Shown here piece by piece: positions 16,596 to 24,404 of a stretch of DNA of 64,000 bases. Every line of letters begins with the position of its first letter. Position 1 is the stretch's first letter. Source of the DNA: Citromicrobium sp. JLT1363. GTDB lineage: Bacteria; Pseudomonadota; Alphaproteobacteria; Sphingomonadales; Sphingomonadaceae. The stretch lies in NCBI RefSeq assembly GCF_000186705.1, contig NZ_AEUE01000003.1:186001-250000 (forward strand), read 5' to 3'. The translations under genes and the position numbers were made by a program. The notes beneath the pieces were generated by a model. The model did not search any database. It was not told the origin of the DNA and saw nothing but the letters and a program-made list of their open reading frames with translations.

Positions 16596-16624
16596 AAGCG
16601 GGACCCCCGCCTTCGCGGGAGTGA
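16596..16624. repeat. REP-like palindrome, right copy of an inverted pair
   Basis: The hairpin CCCGC/GCGGG has a CTTC loop. The 29-bp unit is the inverted partner of 16263-16291 and lies 6 bp from the GIY-YIG start codon. Confidence 0.85.
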
Positions 16625-16637
16625 CGAGGGAAAATTC

Positions 16638-17681
16638 TCACTCCCTCGTTCCCTCATACGCATCGACGATCCGCCCCACGATCGGGTGGCGTACCACGTC
16701 GGCGCTGGTGAAGCGGATCGTGCCGAAGCCTTCGACGCCTTCCAGCTTCTCGACCGCGTCGGCGAGGCCGCTCATGCGGTCGCCGCCGGGGATGTCGACC
16801 TGCCGGGGGTCGCCTGCGATCACCATCCGGCTGTTCTGGCCGAAGCGGGTGAGGAACATCTTCATCTGTTCGCGCGTGGTGTTCTGCGCCTCGTCGAGGA
16901 TCACGAAGGCATCCGCCAGCGTGCGCCCGCGCATGAAGGCGATGGGCGCGATCTCGATCACGCCGCTGGCGATGTGCCGTTCCACCTGCTCGGGCGGCAT
17001 GCAGTCGTACAGCGCGTCGTAGAGCGGGCGCAGGAAGGGATCGACCTTCTCCTTCATGTCGCCGGGCAGGAAGCCGATCTTCTCGCCCGCTTCCACCGCC
17101 GGGCGGCTGAGGATCAGGCGCTGCACGCTGCCGCTGATCAGCTGGCTGACCGCCTGTGCCACCGCGAGGTAGGTCTTGCCGGTACCCGCCGGCCCCAGCG
17201 CGAAGATGATGTCGTCCCGGCTGAGCGAGCGCATGTAGTGCGCCTGCACCGCGCTGCGCGGCACGATCGTCTTGCGGCGCGTGCGGATCATGATCGGCGG
17301 CGCGCCATCCTCGCCCGCCTGCTGGCCCTTGATGATCCCGTCGAGCGTGGGCTCGTTGGTCATCGCGATGATCGCCTCGATCGCGCCTTCGTCCAGATCC
17401 TGACCCAGCGCCAGCTTGTCGTACATTGCCTGCAGAACGTCGCGGGCACGTGCGACCGAATCTTCCGGCCCCTCGATCATCACCTTGTCGCCGCGGGCGG
17501 AGATGAACACCGACAGGCGGTTTTCCACCTGCACCAGATTGGCATCGAACTGGCCGAACAGGGGCACCAGCAGCGACTGGTTCTCGAACTCCATATCCAC
17601 CTTGGCGCGGCGATGTTCACGCTGCGGGTGCGGTGGGGGGGAGAGGCGCGGCTCTCCGGCGCGGGTTGGTCTGCGGCCCAT
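16638..17681 (-). CDS. phoH: PhoH family ATPase (PhoH-like protein)
   Basis: A 347-residue PhoH/PhoL. After an Arg/Pro-rich N-terminus comes a KH-like/RNA-binding region (about 30-105). The P-loop ATPase follows, with Walker A GPAGTGKT near residue 140, RPAVEAGEKIGFLPGD, Walker B FVILDEAQN and the sensor IAGDPRQVD. PhoH-like proteins are RNA-linked ATPases usually encoded next to ybeY, with a role in ribosomal RNA metabolism. Here ybeY is about 5 kb downstream on the same strand. The ATG is chosen for its AAGGAGA site 5-7 nt upstream; a much longer frame extends upstream through a GC-rich region but antisense to the RcnB-like gene. Confidence 0.93.
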   Translation of the reverse strand: MGRRPTRAGEPRLSPPPHPQREHRRAKVDMEFENQSLLVPLFGQFDANLVQVENRLSVFISARGDKVMIEGPEDSVARARDVLQAMYDKLALGQDLDEGAIEAIIAMTNEPTLDGIIKGQQAGEDGAPPIMIRTRRKTIVPRSAVQAHYMRSLSRDDIIFALGPAGTGKTYLAVAQAVSQLISGSVQRLILSRPAVEAGEKIGFLPGDMKEKVDPFLRPLYDALYDCMPPEQVERHIASGVIEIAPIAFMRGRTLADAFVILDEAQNTTREQMKMFLTRFGQNSRMVIAGDPRQVDIPGGDRMSGLADAVEKLEGVEGFGTIRFTSADVVRHPIVGRIVDAYEGTRE

Positions 17682-17828
17682 GCGTCTCCTTGGCAAAAAG
17701 GCGGTTGCGAGTCGTGAATGTAGGCTGCGGGTAGGGGGAGGCAAGCGCTCCGGCCCTTCGGCACGGTGGAAAGTCACCTCACTGTCACGCATCGGTCGCG
17801 TTACAATCCGCGACACATTTTTTCCTCG

Positions 17829-17857
17829 ATGAACGCAATGGTGCGCCAAGCGTTCAT
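17829..17857. promoter_or_regulatory. Palindrome in the promoter region of the RcnB-like gene
   Basis: ATGAACGC (17829-17836) and GCGTTCAT (17850-17857) are perfect inverted arms 13 bp apart, about 60 bp before the RcnB-like start. It could be an operator for a stress or metal regulator; no match to a known box is claimed. Confidence 0.4.
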
Positions 17858-17917
17858 GTTGAGCGTTATATTTCTGAACACGTGCTCGATCGCGGGCATT
17901 CTTCAGGAGTGATCGTA

Positions 17918-18601
17918 ATGCGTAATCTTGTGATCCTGGCGGTAAGCGCAGGGCTTGTCCTGCCGACCGCCGCCAGCGCACAGCGTGGACCGGAAAACCG
18001 CCAGCAGGTTCGTGCAGAGGCCCGTGCCGATGCTGGAGGCGACCCCTATCAGAAGACGTGGGACAACCGCCGTGCCGCGCGCGAGGCATACCAGCAGCAA
18101 CAGCAGCGCGAAGCCCGGCAGGACCGGCGGGGCGACCGCCGCGAGACGCGGCAGGACCGGCGCGAGGATCGCCGCGAGGACCGGCAGGATCGCCGCGAAG
18201 ACCGGCGTGAGACTCGGCAGGACCAGCGCGACTATCGCCAGGATCGCCGCGAGGCCCGGCGCGACTACCGTCAGGATCGCCGGGAGGATCGTCGCGATTA
18301 CCGGCAGGCCCGCCGCCAGAACTATCGGGACTGGCGCGCCTATCGGCAGGCAGAACGGCATGCTTTCCGCCGGGGTGCCTATGTCGCGCCGCGCGGCTAC
18401 TATTACCGGCCGCTGCGCGTGGGCAACTTCCTGCGGGCGAACGTCTTCTGGGGCCAGCGCTACTGGATCGATCCCTATGACTACTACCTGCCCACGCCGC
18501 GCTACGGCTATCAGCGGTGGATCCGCTACGGCAACGACGTACTGCTGATCGATACGCGCAACGGCCGCGTGATGGTGGTGTACGACAACTTCTTCTGGTG
18601 A
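17918..18601 (+). CDS. RcnB family periplasmic protein with Arg/Asp/Gln-rich repeats
   Basis: A 227-residue secreted protein: signal peptide to about residue 24 (PTAASAQ), and a central stretch (about 65-145) made of repeated QDRRED/RRDYRQ units. A C-terminal RcnB domain (about 160-227) follows, containing RVGNFLRANVFWG, WIDPYDYYLP and a Trp/Tyr-rich end. RcnB of E. coli influences nickel/cobalt homeostasis; in sphingomonads members of this family are numerous and mostly uncharacterised. The repeat tract is very polar, with balanced charge, and is also visible as an imperfect repeat in the DNA. The ATG is supported by an AGGAG site 7 nt upstream. Confidence 0.85.
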   Translation: MRNLVILAVSAGLVLPTAASAQRGPENRQQVRAEARADAGGDPYQKTWDNRRAAREAYQQQQQREARQDRRGDRRETRQDRREDRREDRQDRREDRRETRQDQRDYRQDRREARRDYRQDRREDRRDYRQARRQNYRDWRAYRQAERHAFRRGAYVAPRGYYYRPLRVGNFLRANVFWGQRYWIDPYDYYLPTPRYGYQRWIRYGNDVLLIDTRNGRVMVVYDNFFW

Positions 18602-18644
18602 TTGCGCCCGCATTGGCGGGCTGGTCATCCGGCGCAGCAGCAGG

Positions 18645-18672
18645 CGCCCGGCTCCGGTGGGGGAGCCGGGCG
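18645..18672 (+). terminator. Strong hairpin after the RcnB-like gene
   Basis: An 11-bp perfect stem (18645-18655 with 18662-18672) and a 6-nt loop lie 44 bp past the stop codon. There is no T-run, so it is a terminator-like hairpin of uncertain efficiency. Confidence 0.5.
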
Positions 18673-18744
18673 TCGGCGCGTTTGCACACCGCCCGGGACT
18701 CTCGAACGCGTGACAATCGCGGGGAAAGACGGTAAAATCCCGGC

Positions 18745-19224
18745 ATGCGGAAACTTGCTTTCCTGTTCCTTGCAGCCGCGTCCTTCGCCCCTCCCGAGGA
18801 GGAAGAGCGCGGTCCCGAACTGCAGGCGGCGATTACGTGGATCGATGAGACCTACGGGCCGCTTGCTGCGGCTCCGGAAAGGTTCGGCGAAGTCGATCTC
18901 GATGGCGATGGCTCGGTCGAAGTGCTCGCCTACGTGCGGTCTCCGGAGACCTGCGGCAGCGGCGGCTGCACGCTGATGGTGTTCGATATGGTGGGCGGCG
19001 AACTCCTGCAGGTCGGACGTATTCCGGCCACGCGCCTGCCGGTCAGCATCTATCCCGAGCGCTCCGGCGGTTTCCACGATCTCGGCGTGACGACCGCCGG
19101 CGGTGGCTACCGCCCCTCGGTTCGTCGCATCCCCTTCGCGGGCGGCTCCTATGCGGACAGCGCTTGGGGCGACACGACCCGCGCGGAAAGGGCGCATGGC
19201 ACCATCGTCATCCCGGCGCAGTAA
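18745..19224 (+). CDS. Hypothetical secreted protein
   Basis: A 159-residue protein with a short signal peptide (MRKLAFLFLAAASFA) and an acidic N-terminus. Residues about 50-60 read GEVDLDGDGSVEVLA, a calcium-loop-like or FG-GAP-like pattern. It is followed by a CGSGGC pair that could form a disulfide. I do not recognise a family. The isolated DxDGDG loop suggests a metal-stabilised periplasmic fold. It stands between the RcnB-like gene and convergent miaB, with its own upstream hairpin separating it from the former. Confidence 0.65.
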   Translation: MRKLAFLFLAAASFAPPEEEERGPELQAAITWIDETYGPLAAAPERFGEVDLDGDGSVEVLAYVRSPETCGSGGCTLMVFDMVGGELLQVGRIPATRLPVSIYPERSGGFHDLGVTTAGGGYRPSVRRIPFAGGSYADSAWGDTTRAERAHGTIVIPAQ

Positions 19225-19236
19225 GGCCTGCGCAGG

Positions 19237-20577
19237 TCAGGCGAGGGCGGGCTGGCGCAGCGGAGTGCCGCGCAAGGAGTTGGGCCCGGCGTCTTCCAGT
19301 CTGACCTGCACCAGATCGCCGATGCTTATGTCCGCGCCTTCGAAGAATACCGATTGCAGCCAGGGCGATTTGCCCAGCCACTGACCCGGCAGCTTGCCCT
19401 TGCGCTCGACCAGAACTTCGCAGGCGCGACCGACACTCGCCTGATTGAAGGCGTGCTGGTCGCGGTTGAGGCGATCCTGCAGCCGGGCGAGCCGGTCCTT
19501 CATGACCTCGGCGGGCACCTGTCCGTCCATGCCAGCCGCAGGCGTTCCGGGGCGGGGCGAATATTTGAAGCTGAACGCCTGCGCGTAGGCCACCTCGTCG
19601 ACGAGCTTGAGCGTATCCTCGAACTCGGCCTCGGTCTCGCCCGGGAAGCCAACGATGAAATCGCCGCTCAGCGCCAGATCGGGCCGCGCGGCGCGGAAGC
19701 GTTCGAGCAGCTGCAGATAGCTTTCGACCGTGTGGCTGCGGTTCATCGCCTTGAGCACGCGGTTGTTGCCCGCCTGCACCGGCAGGTGGAGATAGGGCAT
19801 CAGCTTGTCGAGCTCGCCATGCGCGGCGATGATGTCCTCATCCATGTCCGCCGGGTGGCTGGTGGTGTAGCGGATGCGCGCGAGGCCATCGATCTTGGCG
19901 AGCTCGCGGACCAGCCCGGCGAGCCCGGTGTGATGGCCCTTCGCGTCCTCGCCACTCCATGCGGAAACGTTCTGGCCCAGCAGCGTCAGCTCGCGCGCGC
20001 CGCCTTCGACAAGCCTGTGCGCCTCGGCGACCAGTTCGGCGAAGGGCCGGCTGATCTCCGCGCCGCGCGTATAGGGCACCACGCAATAGGTGCAGAACTT
20101 GTCGCACCCTTCCTGGATGGTGAGAAACGCGGCCGGGGGCGCGGTGCGCCGCTGCGGCAGGCCTGCGAACTTCGCCTCGGCGGCAAGGTCCATCTCTGTC
20201 GTGCGCTGGCCCGAGACCGCGCGTTCGAGCATCGCGGGCAGGTTCTGATACGCTTGGGGGCCGACCACCATGGAGACGGCGGGCGCGCGCGCCATGATCT
20301 CCTCGCCCTCTGCCTGCGCGACGCAACCCGCGACCGCGATCAGCGGGCTGGAGCCGTCCTCGCGCCGCAAGCGACCGATGTCGGAGTAAACCTTCTCGGT
20401 TGCCTTCTCGCGGATATGGCAGGTGTTGAGGACCACCAGATCCGCCTCCTCGCCCTCGGGCGCAGGCACGATGCCCTGCGCGGCAAGCAGCTCGCCCATG
20501 CGCTCGCCATCATAGACGTTCATCTGGCAGCCGAAGCTCTTGACCCGGTAGGTCCTGGGAGGAGTCGTGGGTTTCAT
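19237..20577 (-). CDS. miaB: tRNA-2-methylthio-N6-dimethylallyladenosine synthase MiaB
   Basis: A 446-residue radical-SAM methylthiotransferase acting on i6A37 of tRNA. Domains are in order. The N-terminal UPF0004 domain has three cluster cysteines (SFGCQMN, NTCHIRE, VAGCVAQ). The radical SAM core has CDKFCTYC (near residue 148-155), and a C-terminal TRAM domain follows. The ATG is picked to give [18 protein letters not shown]; a 13-codon extension upstream lacks support. The neighbouring genes upstream on the same strand are the DUF1989/GntA-like pair, then plsC and fur. Downstream lies the displaced phoH. Confidence 0.96.
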   Translation of the reverse strand: MKPTTPPRTYRVKSFGCQMNVYDGERMGELLAAQGIVPAPEGEEADLVVLNTCHIREKATEKVYSDIGRLRREDGSSPLIAVAGCVAQAEGEEIMARAPAVSMVVGPQAYQNLPAMLERAVSGQRTTEMDLAAEAKFAGLPQRRTAPPAAFLTIQEGCDKFCTYCVVPYTRGAEISRPFAELVAEAHRLVEGGARELTLLGQNVSAWSGEDAKGHHTGLAGLVRELAKIDGLARIRYTTSHPADMDEDIIAAHGELDKLMPYLHLPVQAGNNRVLKAMNRSHTVESYLQLLERFRAARPDLALSGDFIVGFPGETEAEFEDTLKLVDEVAYAQAFSFKYSPRPGTPAAGMDGQVPAEVMKDRLARLQDRLNRDQHAFNQASVGRACEVLVERKGKLPGQWLGKSPWLQSVFFEGADISIGDLVQVRLEDAGPNSLRGTPLRQPALA

Positions 20578-20630
20578 GGAAGCGGCGCGTTTAATGCATT
20601 GCGCCGAGCGCTTCAATCGTCCGGTGCCGC

Positions 20631-21221
20631 CTACGCCTCGATCCGGTAGTGGATCGGCTTGAAGCTGCCGCCGTTCGAGGCATAGGCCGAACAGGCTGTC
20701 AGCCCGATGACGAGGTCCATCTTCGCGCGGAAGCGGACCGCCTCGCCCGGCTGGCTGGCGGGTGGATCGACCGATAGCCTGCCCGTGCCGCCGTCGACCG
20801 GCACATTCATGAACACGTTGAACGCGGTGGGGATCGCATCGCGCTCGATCCCGTAGGGGGCCAGTGCTTCAGCCAGATTGCCCATGCATCCGCGATGCAC
20901 CGGCTTGTCCGGGTAGAAGTGGCGGAAGGTATCCTCGCTGCACGGGGTCAGAAGGTAATCGTGCTGGCCGAGGCTGTCCTCCTCGATCTCCAGCATCACG
21001 TTCGACCGGTTCGACCACAGGCGATTGCCTGCCGTGAGGTGTATCGTCTCCTCGTAATCGAAGGTGCGGCCATTCGACATGACCTCGCGCACGTCGTCGC
21101 GCGCGTAGGCGACCATGTCGGACACCTGGGTGCCCTGTGGATCGATAACGGTGAAGGCCTGTCCGGCCTCCACTACGAAGGCGGTGCCGCTGCGCGGGGG
21201 GATTTCGATCGTCTCGCTCAC
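20631..21221 (-). CDS. DUF1989 / urea carboxylase-associated family protein
   Basis: A 196-residue protein of the DUF1989 (urea amidolyase-associated) family. Seen are [33 protein letters not shown] and the C-terminal [20 protein letters not shown], with conserved Cys residues. Two subunits of this family (CgdA/CgdB) form the carboxyguanidine deiminase of bacterial guanidine breakdown; a related deiminase or metal-binding role is possible. The GTG start is chosen because it overlaps the stop of the upstream GntA-like gene (GTGA) and has an AGGAGG site 6 nt before it. An in-frame ATG 21 bp upstream is less well placed. No urea carboxylase, guanidine carboxylase or allophanate hydrolase gene lies in the window. 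Confidence 0.85.
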   Translation of the reverse strand: MSETIEIPPRSGTAFVVEAGQAFTVIDPQGTQVSDMVAYARDDVREVMSNGRTFDYEETIHLTAGNRLWSNRSNVMLEIEEDSLGQHDYLLTPCSEDTFRHFYPDKPVHRGCMGNLAEALAPYGIERDAIPTAFNVFMNVPVDGGTGRLSVDPPASQPGEAVRFRAKMDLVIGLTACSAYASNGGSFKPIHYRIEA

Positions 21222-21886
21222 AGGCCCCTCCTGAATGGGCACGCCCAGTCTTCTTCTACCGCACGGCCGCTATACTGCCGCGCCTCGCTGCTCTCACCAT
21301 GACGCGCGAGCATGGGATTGATATCCCCCGCAAGCGATTTGTCGCGGTCGAGAATGCGCTGCCGCATCTTCTCGTAAACGCCGCTCTCGCGCAGCCATTC
21401 GAACTGTTCGTGCAGGTTGAACACCAGCGAGGGGCGGGGGAAGCGCCGGGCCGGACGCGAGGCATTGGGGTGCAGCCCGACCACGAAGAACGCCCGGCCG
21501 CCGAAGCTGAGCGAGAAATCGGGCTCTGCCGGATTGCTGCTGACGGAGGGATCGGGGCGTTGCGATAGCCATACATCCTTGTCCGCCAGCGATTGCAGCC
21601 GTTCCCACATCGCCTCTTCGAAGGCCTTTTCGTCCAGATCGAGCGGCCTGTCGAAGATCACGACGAGGCTGCGAAGCTCGTCGGGCGGCAAGTCGCGCTT
21701 GGCCCAGGCCATCAGCGCTTCGTGAATCTTGATGTCGTTCCAGGCACTGGTGAGATCGCGGGCAAGCACGAATTCCATATTGCCGGTCGCCAGCGCCGAC
21801 TTGGCCCCCACACAGGGAAAGTCCGGCCCCCGGATCACGTTCTCGAACTGCTCGACGCGCGGGTCGGTAAGCGTATTGGCATCCAT
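21218..21886 (-). CDS. YqcI/YcgG family protein, GntA-like heme-dependent guanidino N-hydroxylase
   Basis: A 222-residue protein of the YqcI/YcgG family. GPDFPCVGAKSALATG near residues 18-35, a long central helical region, and FSLSFGGRAFFVVGLHP near 135 are the family landmarks. The characterised member GntA is a heme enzyme that N-hydroxylates a guanidino group in guanitoxin biosynthesis; relatives hydroxylate arginine. The same chemistry is inferred here, not shown. The ATG is chosen because it gives the usual length; a TTG 14 codons upstream is also in frame. The gene overlaps the DUF1989 gene by 4 bp, so the two products probably work on one substrate. Confidence 0.82.
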   Translation of the reverse strand: MDANTLTDPRVEQFENVIRGPDFPCVGAKSALATGNMEFVLARDLTSAWNDIKIHEALMAWAKRDLPPDELRSLVVIFDRPLDLDEKAFEEAMWERLQSLADKDVWLSQRPDPSVSSNPAEPDFSLSFGGRAFFVVGLHPNASRPARRFPRPSLVFNLHEQFEWLRESGVYEKMRQRILDRDKSLAGDINPMLARHGESSEARQYSGRAVEEDWACPFRRGL

Positions 21887-21955
21887 GGTCGTGGAACATG
21901 GCCACCGGAGAACCGGGCCCGAAATCAACCTTTAGTGAGATTCGCGCGTCAGCGC

Positions 21956-22864
21956 TCACTCCACCGGTGGCAGTTTCGCCTTGCTGTAGCGGATCGGCGC
22001 CACGTCGTGGTCGAAGGGGCGCAGTTCGTGGCCCATCTCGCGCACCAGCGTTTCCTCGATGCGCTTGCGTGCCTCGTTGGAGACGGCCTTGCGCCCGCGG
22101 TGTTCAGCGGGGCTGAAGGGTTCGAGGAAATGGACGGCCAGCGGAAAGCTGCCGGGGCGCGCCATGACGCGCTTGAAATTGTTGAGCCCGCCTTCCTCGC
22201 CGATCCAGCCGATCCATTCGGCAACCTTGCCGTAATCGAGCACCACCGGCTGGACGAGCACGCCCGGCGGCGGCGGTTCGAGCACGCTGAGCATCGAGGA
22301 TTTGAACGGCAGCAGCGAATGCCCGTCGGTGGTGGTGCCTTCGGGGAAGACGGTGACGGACCAGTTGTCCATCAGCGCCTCGCGCAGGGCGTTGATCTGG
22401 TCCGCCACGCGCAAGCGGTCCTCACGCTGGACGAAGACCGTGCGGTTCAGGCCCGCCAGCCAGCCGACCAGCGGCGAACTCGCCAGTTCCGCCTTGGCGA
22501 CGAAGGCTGTGCCGCTGGCACCTGCCAGCGCAAGGATATCGACCCAGCTGACATGGTTGGCGATGAAGAAGACGTCGCGCCGCAGGGGCGTGCCATGCCG
22601 TTGGACCCGCGCGCCCACGACCCAGGTCGCATAGGCGAGAAACCACTTGGGGAAGGGGGATCCGTAACTGACGACCCGGTATACGTAGTGGCACGGAACG
22701 ATCAGCAGCAGGCCGAGCGCCAGCGCCAGCGTGCGCGTCCACAGCCGGACCCAGCCAAGCAGGGATATGGAGGTTTTCTCGCCCCGTGCGGCAGCCTGGC
22801 GCGTCTCCCACTCGGGCCCGAAATCCCGGGGTGGCTCAGTTTTCGCGTTCGAGGCGGACGCCAT
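21956..22864 (-). CDS. plsC: 1-acyl-sn-glycerol-3-phosphate acyltransferase (PlsC family)
   Basis: A 302-residue membrane-associated acyltransferase of phospholipid synthesis. After a hydrophobic segment (about 38-65) come the catalytic NHVSWVD box (HX4D) near residue 102 and the substrate-binding VFPEGTTTDG near residue 173. The protein is longer at the C-terminus than typical PlsC, with a basic tail. The N-terminal 35 residues are polar and the predicted ATG lies 29 bp inside the end of fur; no better start is visible, so the coupling looks real. It would act on lysophosphatidic acid, although lyso-ornithine lipid acyltransferase (OlsA) is a homologous alternative. Confidence 0.88.
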   Translation of the reverse strand: MASASNAKTEPPRDFGPEWETRQAAARGEKTSISLLGWVRLWTRTLALALGLLLIVPCHYVYRVVSYGSPFPKWFLAYATWVVGARVQRHGTPLRRDVFFIANHVSWVDILALAGASGTAFVAKAELASSPLVGWLAGLNRTVFVQREDRLRVADQINALREALMDNWSVTVFPEGTTTDGHSLLPFKSSMLSVLEPPPPGVLVQPVVLDYGKVAEWIGWIGEEGGLNNFKRVMARPGSFPLAVHFLEPFSPAEHRGRKAVSNEARKRIEETLVREMGHELRPFDHDVAPIRYSKAKLPPVE

Positions 22865-23258
22865 AGAGTTCCATCCGGTGATCGACGAGGCGATAGCCCA
22901 GCTTTTCGGCGATCTGCTTCTGCAGGGCTTCCAGTTCCGGGTCGACGAATTCGACGACCTTGCCGGTTTCCACGTCGATCAGGTGATCGTGATGCGATTC
23001 GGGCGCGGGCTCGTAGCGCGAGCGGCCATCGCCGAAATCGTGCCGGTCGAGCACGCCAGCCTCTTCGAACAGGCGGACCGTGCGATAGACGGTGGCGATC
23101 GAGATGCCGGAATCGATCTTCGAGGCGCGCTCGTGCAATTGCTCGACATCGGGATGGTCGTCGCTGTCCGACAGGACGCGTGCGATGACGCGGCGCTGCT
23201 CGGTGATGCGCAGGCCCTTGTCGGCACATAATTGTTCAAGATCGATTTTCTGGGGCAC
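22836..23258 (-). CDS. fur: Ferric uptake regulator Fur
   Basis: A 140-residue Fur-family repressor with the N-terminal winged helix (TEQRRVIARVLSD, ISIATVYRTVRLFEEAGV). The dimerisation domain contains the metal-binding segments ESHHDHLIDVETGKVVEF and DHRMELYGV. The CxxC structural zinc pair found near the C-terminus of many Fur proteins is absent, as in numerous alphaproteobacterial Fur. The GTG at 23258 is preferred because GAGGAAG sits 6 nt upstream. A TTG five codons earlier falls inside that ribosome site. It may respond to iron and control plsC only by read-through. Confidence 0.92.
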   Translation of the reverse strand: MPQKIDLEQLCADKGLRITEQRRVIARVLSDSDDHPDVEQLHERASKIDSGISIATVYRTVRLFEEAGVLDRHDFGDGRSRYEPAPESHHDHLIDVETGKVVEFVDPELEALQKQIAEKLGYRLVDHRMELYGVRLEREN

Positions 23259-23357
23259 GGCCGACTTCCTCAAGCTTTCCCCTGTCGCATAGGACGGGCG
23301 CGCGGCCCGCTCAAGCCTTGCCGGTCGGCTCGCGCGAGCCGACCGGCGCGATGGAGC

Positions 23358-23801
23358 TTATTCAGCAGTCTTCTTGCGGCGACCGCGCTTCTGGTTCGGT
23401 GCGCGACCCAGGCCGATCTTCTTCGCCAGTTCGCGGCGCTTTTCGGCATAGTTGGGGGCAACCATGGGATAGTCGCTCGGCAGGTTCCAGCGCTCCCGGT
23501 ATTCTTCCGGGCTCATGTCGTAATTGGTGCGAAGATAGCGCTTGAGCATCTTCAGCTTCTTCCCGTCCTCGAGACACACGAGGTAATCGGGCTTCACGGA
23601 CGCACGCACAGACACGGCCGGTTCGGGACGCTCTTCTTCCTGCTCGGTCGCGCCGCTGAGGCCCGACAGCGTGGAGTAAACACTGTTTATCAGCACCGGA
23701 ATATCGTCAACTTCGGCAGAGTTATTGCTGACATAAGCTTCGACGATGTTGGACGTGAACGCGATAAGCGTTTGCGTCATTTCGATTTCTTGGTCTTCCA
23801 T
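23358..23801 (-). CDS. MucR/Ros family transcriptional regulator
   Basis: A 147-residue MucR/Ros protein. The N-terminal half (IVEAYVSNN, DDIPVLINSVYSTL) is the oligomerisation domain. The C-terminal half has the DNA-binding fold with GKKLKMLKRYLRTNYDMSPE and ERWNLPSDYPMVAPNYA. The zinc-finger position reads VCLEDGKKLK with only one Cys, so the usual second cysteine is replaced and zinc may not be bound. The lysine-rich tail ends RGRRKKTAE. MucR proteins are AT-preferring, nucleoid-like repressors of surface polysaccharide and cell-cycle genes. The start has a GAGGAAA site, and an AT-rich leader of about 130 bp separates it from rimI. Confidence 0.92.
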   Translation of the reverse strand: MEDQEIEMTQTLIAFTSNIVEAYVSNNSAEVDDIPVLINSVYSTLSGLSGATEQEEERPEPAVSVRASVKPDYLVCLEDGKKLKMLKRYLRTNYDMSPEEYRERWNLPSDYPMVAPNYAEKRRELAKKIGLGRAPNQKRGRRKKTAE

Positions 23802-23936
23802 TATTTCCTCTAGGGTTTTTCATACGCCATGCTCTGGGGGGTAGAGCCGCATACGCAAAAATCCCTGTCGCATTGATTGTCGAAATGCAATGCCTGAGCT
23901 TACGTTTTTTGTATCATTATTTGTGGTTAATTCAGC

Positions 23937-24404
23937 TCAGCTCTTGTCGAGGTCCAACCCGAAGGTAATCGCATCCATTCGCGCACCATCGCCGAGGCTG
24001 TAATAGTCTTTGCGCCGGCCGATCTGCCTGAACCCGACCGCTTCGTAGAGAGAGCGCGCCGGGTTGTTCTCCCGCATTTCGAGGAACAGCTTGTCCGCAC
24101 CGCGTCGTCGTGCGTCGGTCGCGAGTATCGCGATCAGGCTGCGGCCCAGCCCCTTGCGCCGTTCCCGGGGGTCGACCGCGATCAGGAGGATTTCCTCTTC
24201 GCCCGGCGCGGCCCGTACTATGGCGAAGCCAACGGCTTCACCGGGAACGGTCGCCCGCGTGCCTGTCGCTGCGACCAGTGTCGGGAGCGTGTTGGCCAGC
24301 TGCAATGCGGATTCGATCTGTGGGCGGGTCCAGGCTTCGCCCCACTGCGGATCGAACGCGGCGTCCATGATCCGCATGATTGCGTCGATCGGTGTCTCGC
24401 TCAT
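23937..24404 (-). CDS. rimI: Ribosomal-protein-alanine N-acetyltransferase (RimI-like GNAT)
   Basis: A 155-residue GNAT acetyltransferase. The acetyl-CoA loop RRKGLGRSLIAILA, the strand EILLIAVDP, and the C-terminal NNPARSLYEAVGFRQIGRRKDYY are typical of RimI. Substrate in the family is the N-terminus of ribosomal protein S18, though alphaproteobacterial members may be broader. Its ATG overlaps the tsaB stop codon (ATGA), the common tsaB-rimI pairing. The N-terminus is slightly longer than in E. coli RimI. A longer upstream frame in another register is the shadow of tsaB. Confidence 0.9.
   Translation of the reverse strand: MSETPIDAIMRIMDAAFDPQWGEAWTRPQIESALQLANTLPTLVAATGTRATVPGEAVGFAIVRAAPGEEEILLIAVDPRERRKGLGRSLIAILATDARRRGADKLFLEMRENNPARSLYEAVGFRQIGRRKDYYSLGDGARMDAITFGLDLDKS

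Noticed and set aside
18120-18310. CRISPR-like direct repeats
   Set aside because: The repeats are in frame, encode QDRRED-type units in the RcnB-like gene and have no unique spacers.
16638-18746. PhoH frame extended to 702 codons
   Set aside because: The extra 355 codons are antisense to the RcnB-like repeat region and are Arg/Gly/Pro repeats that mirror it. The ATG at 17681 has a ribosome site and gives the normal length.
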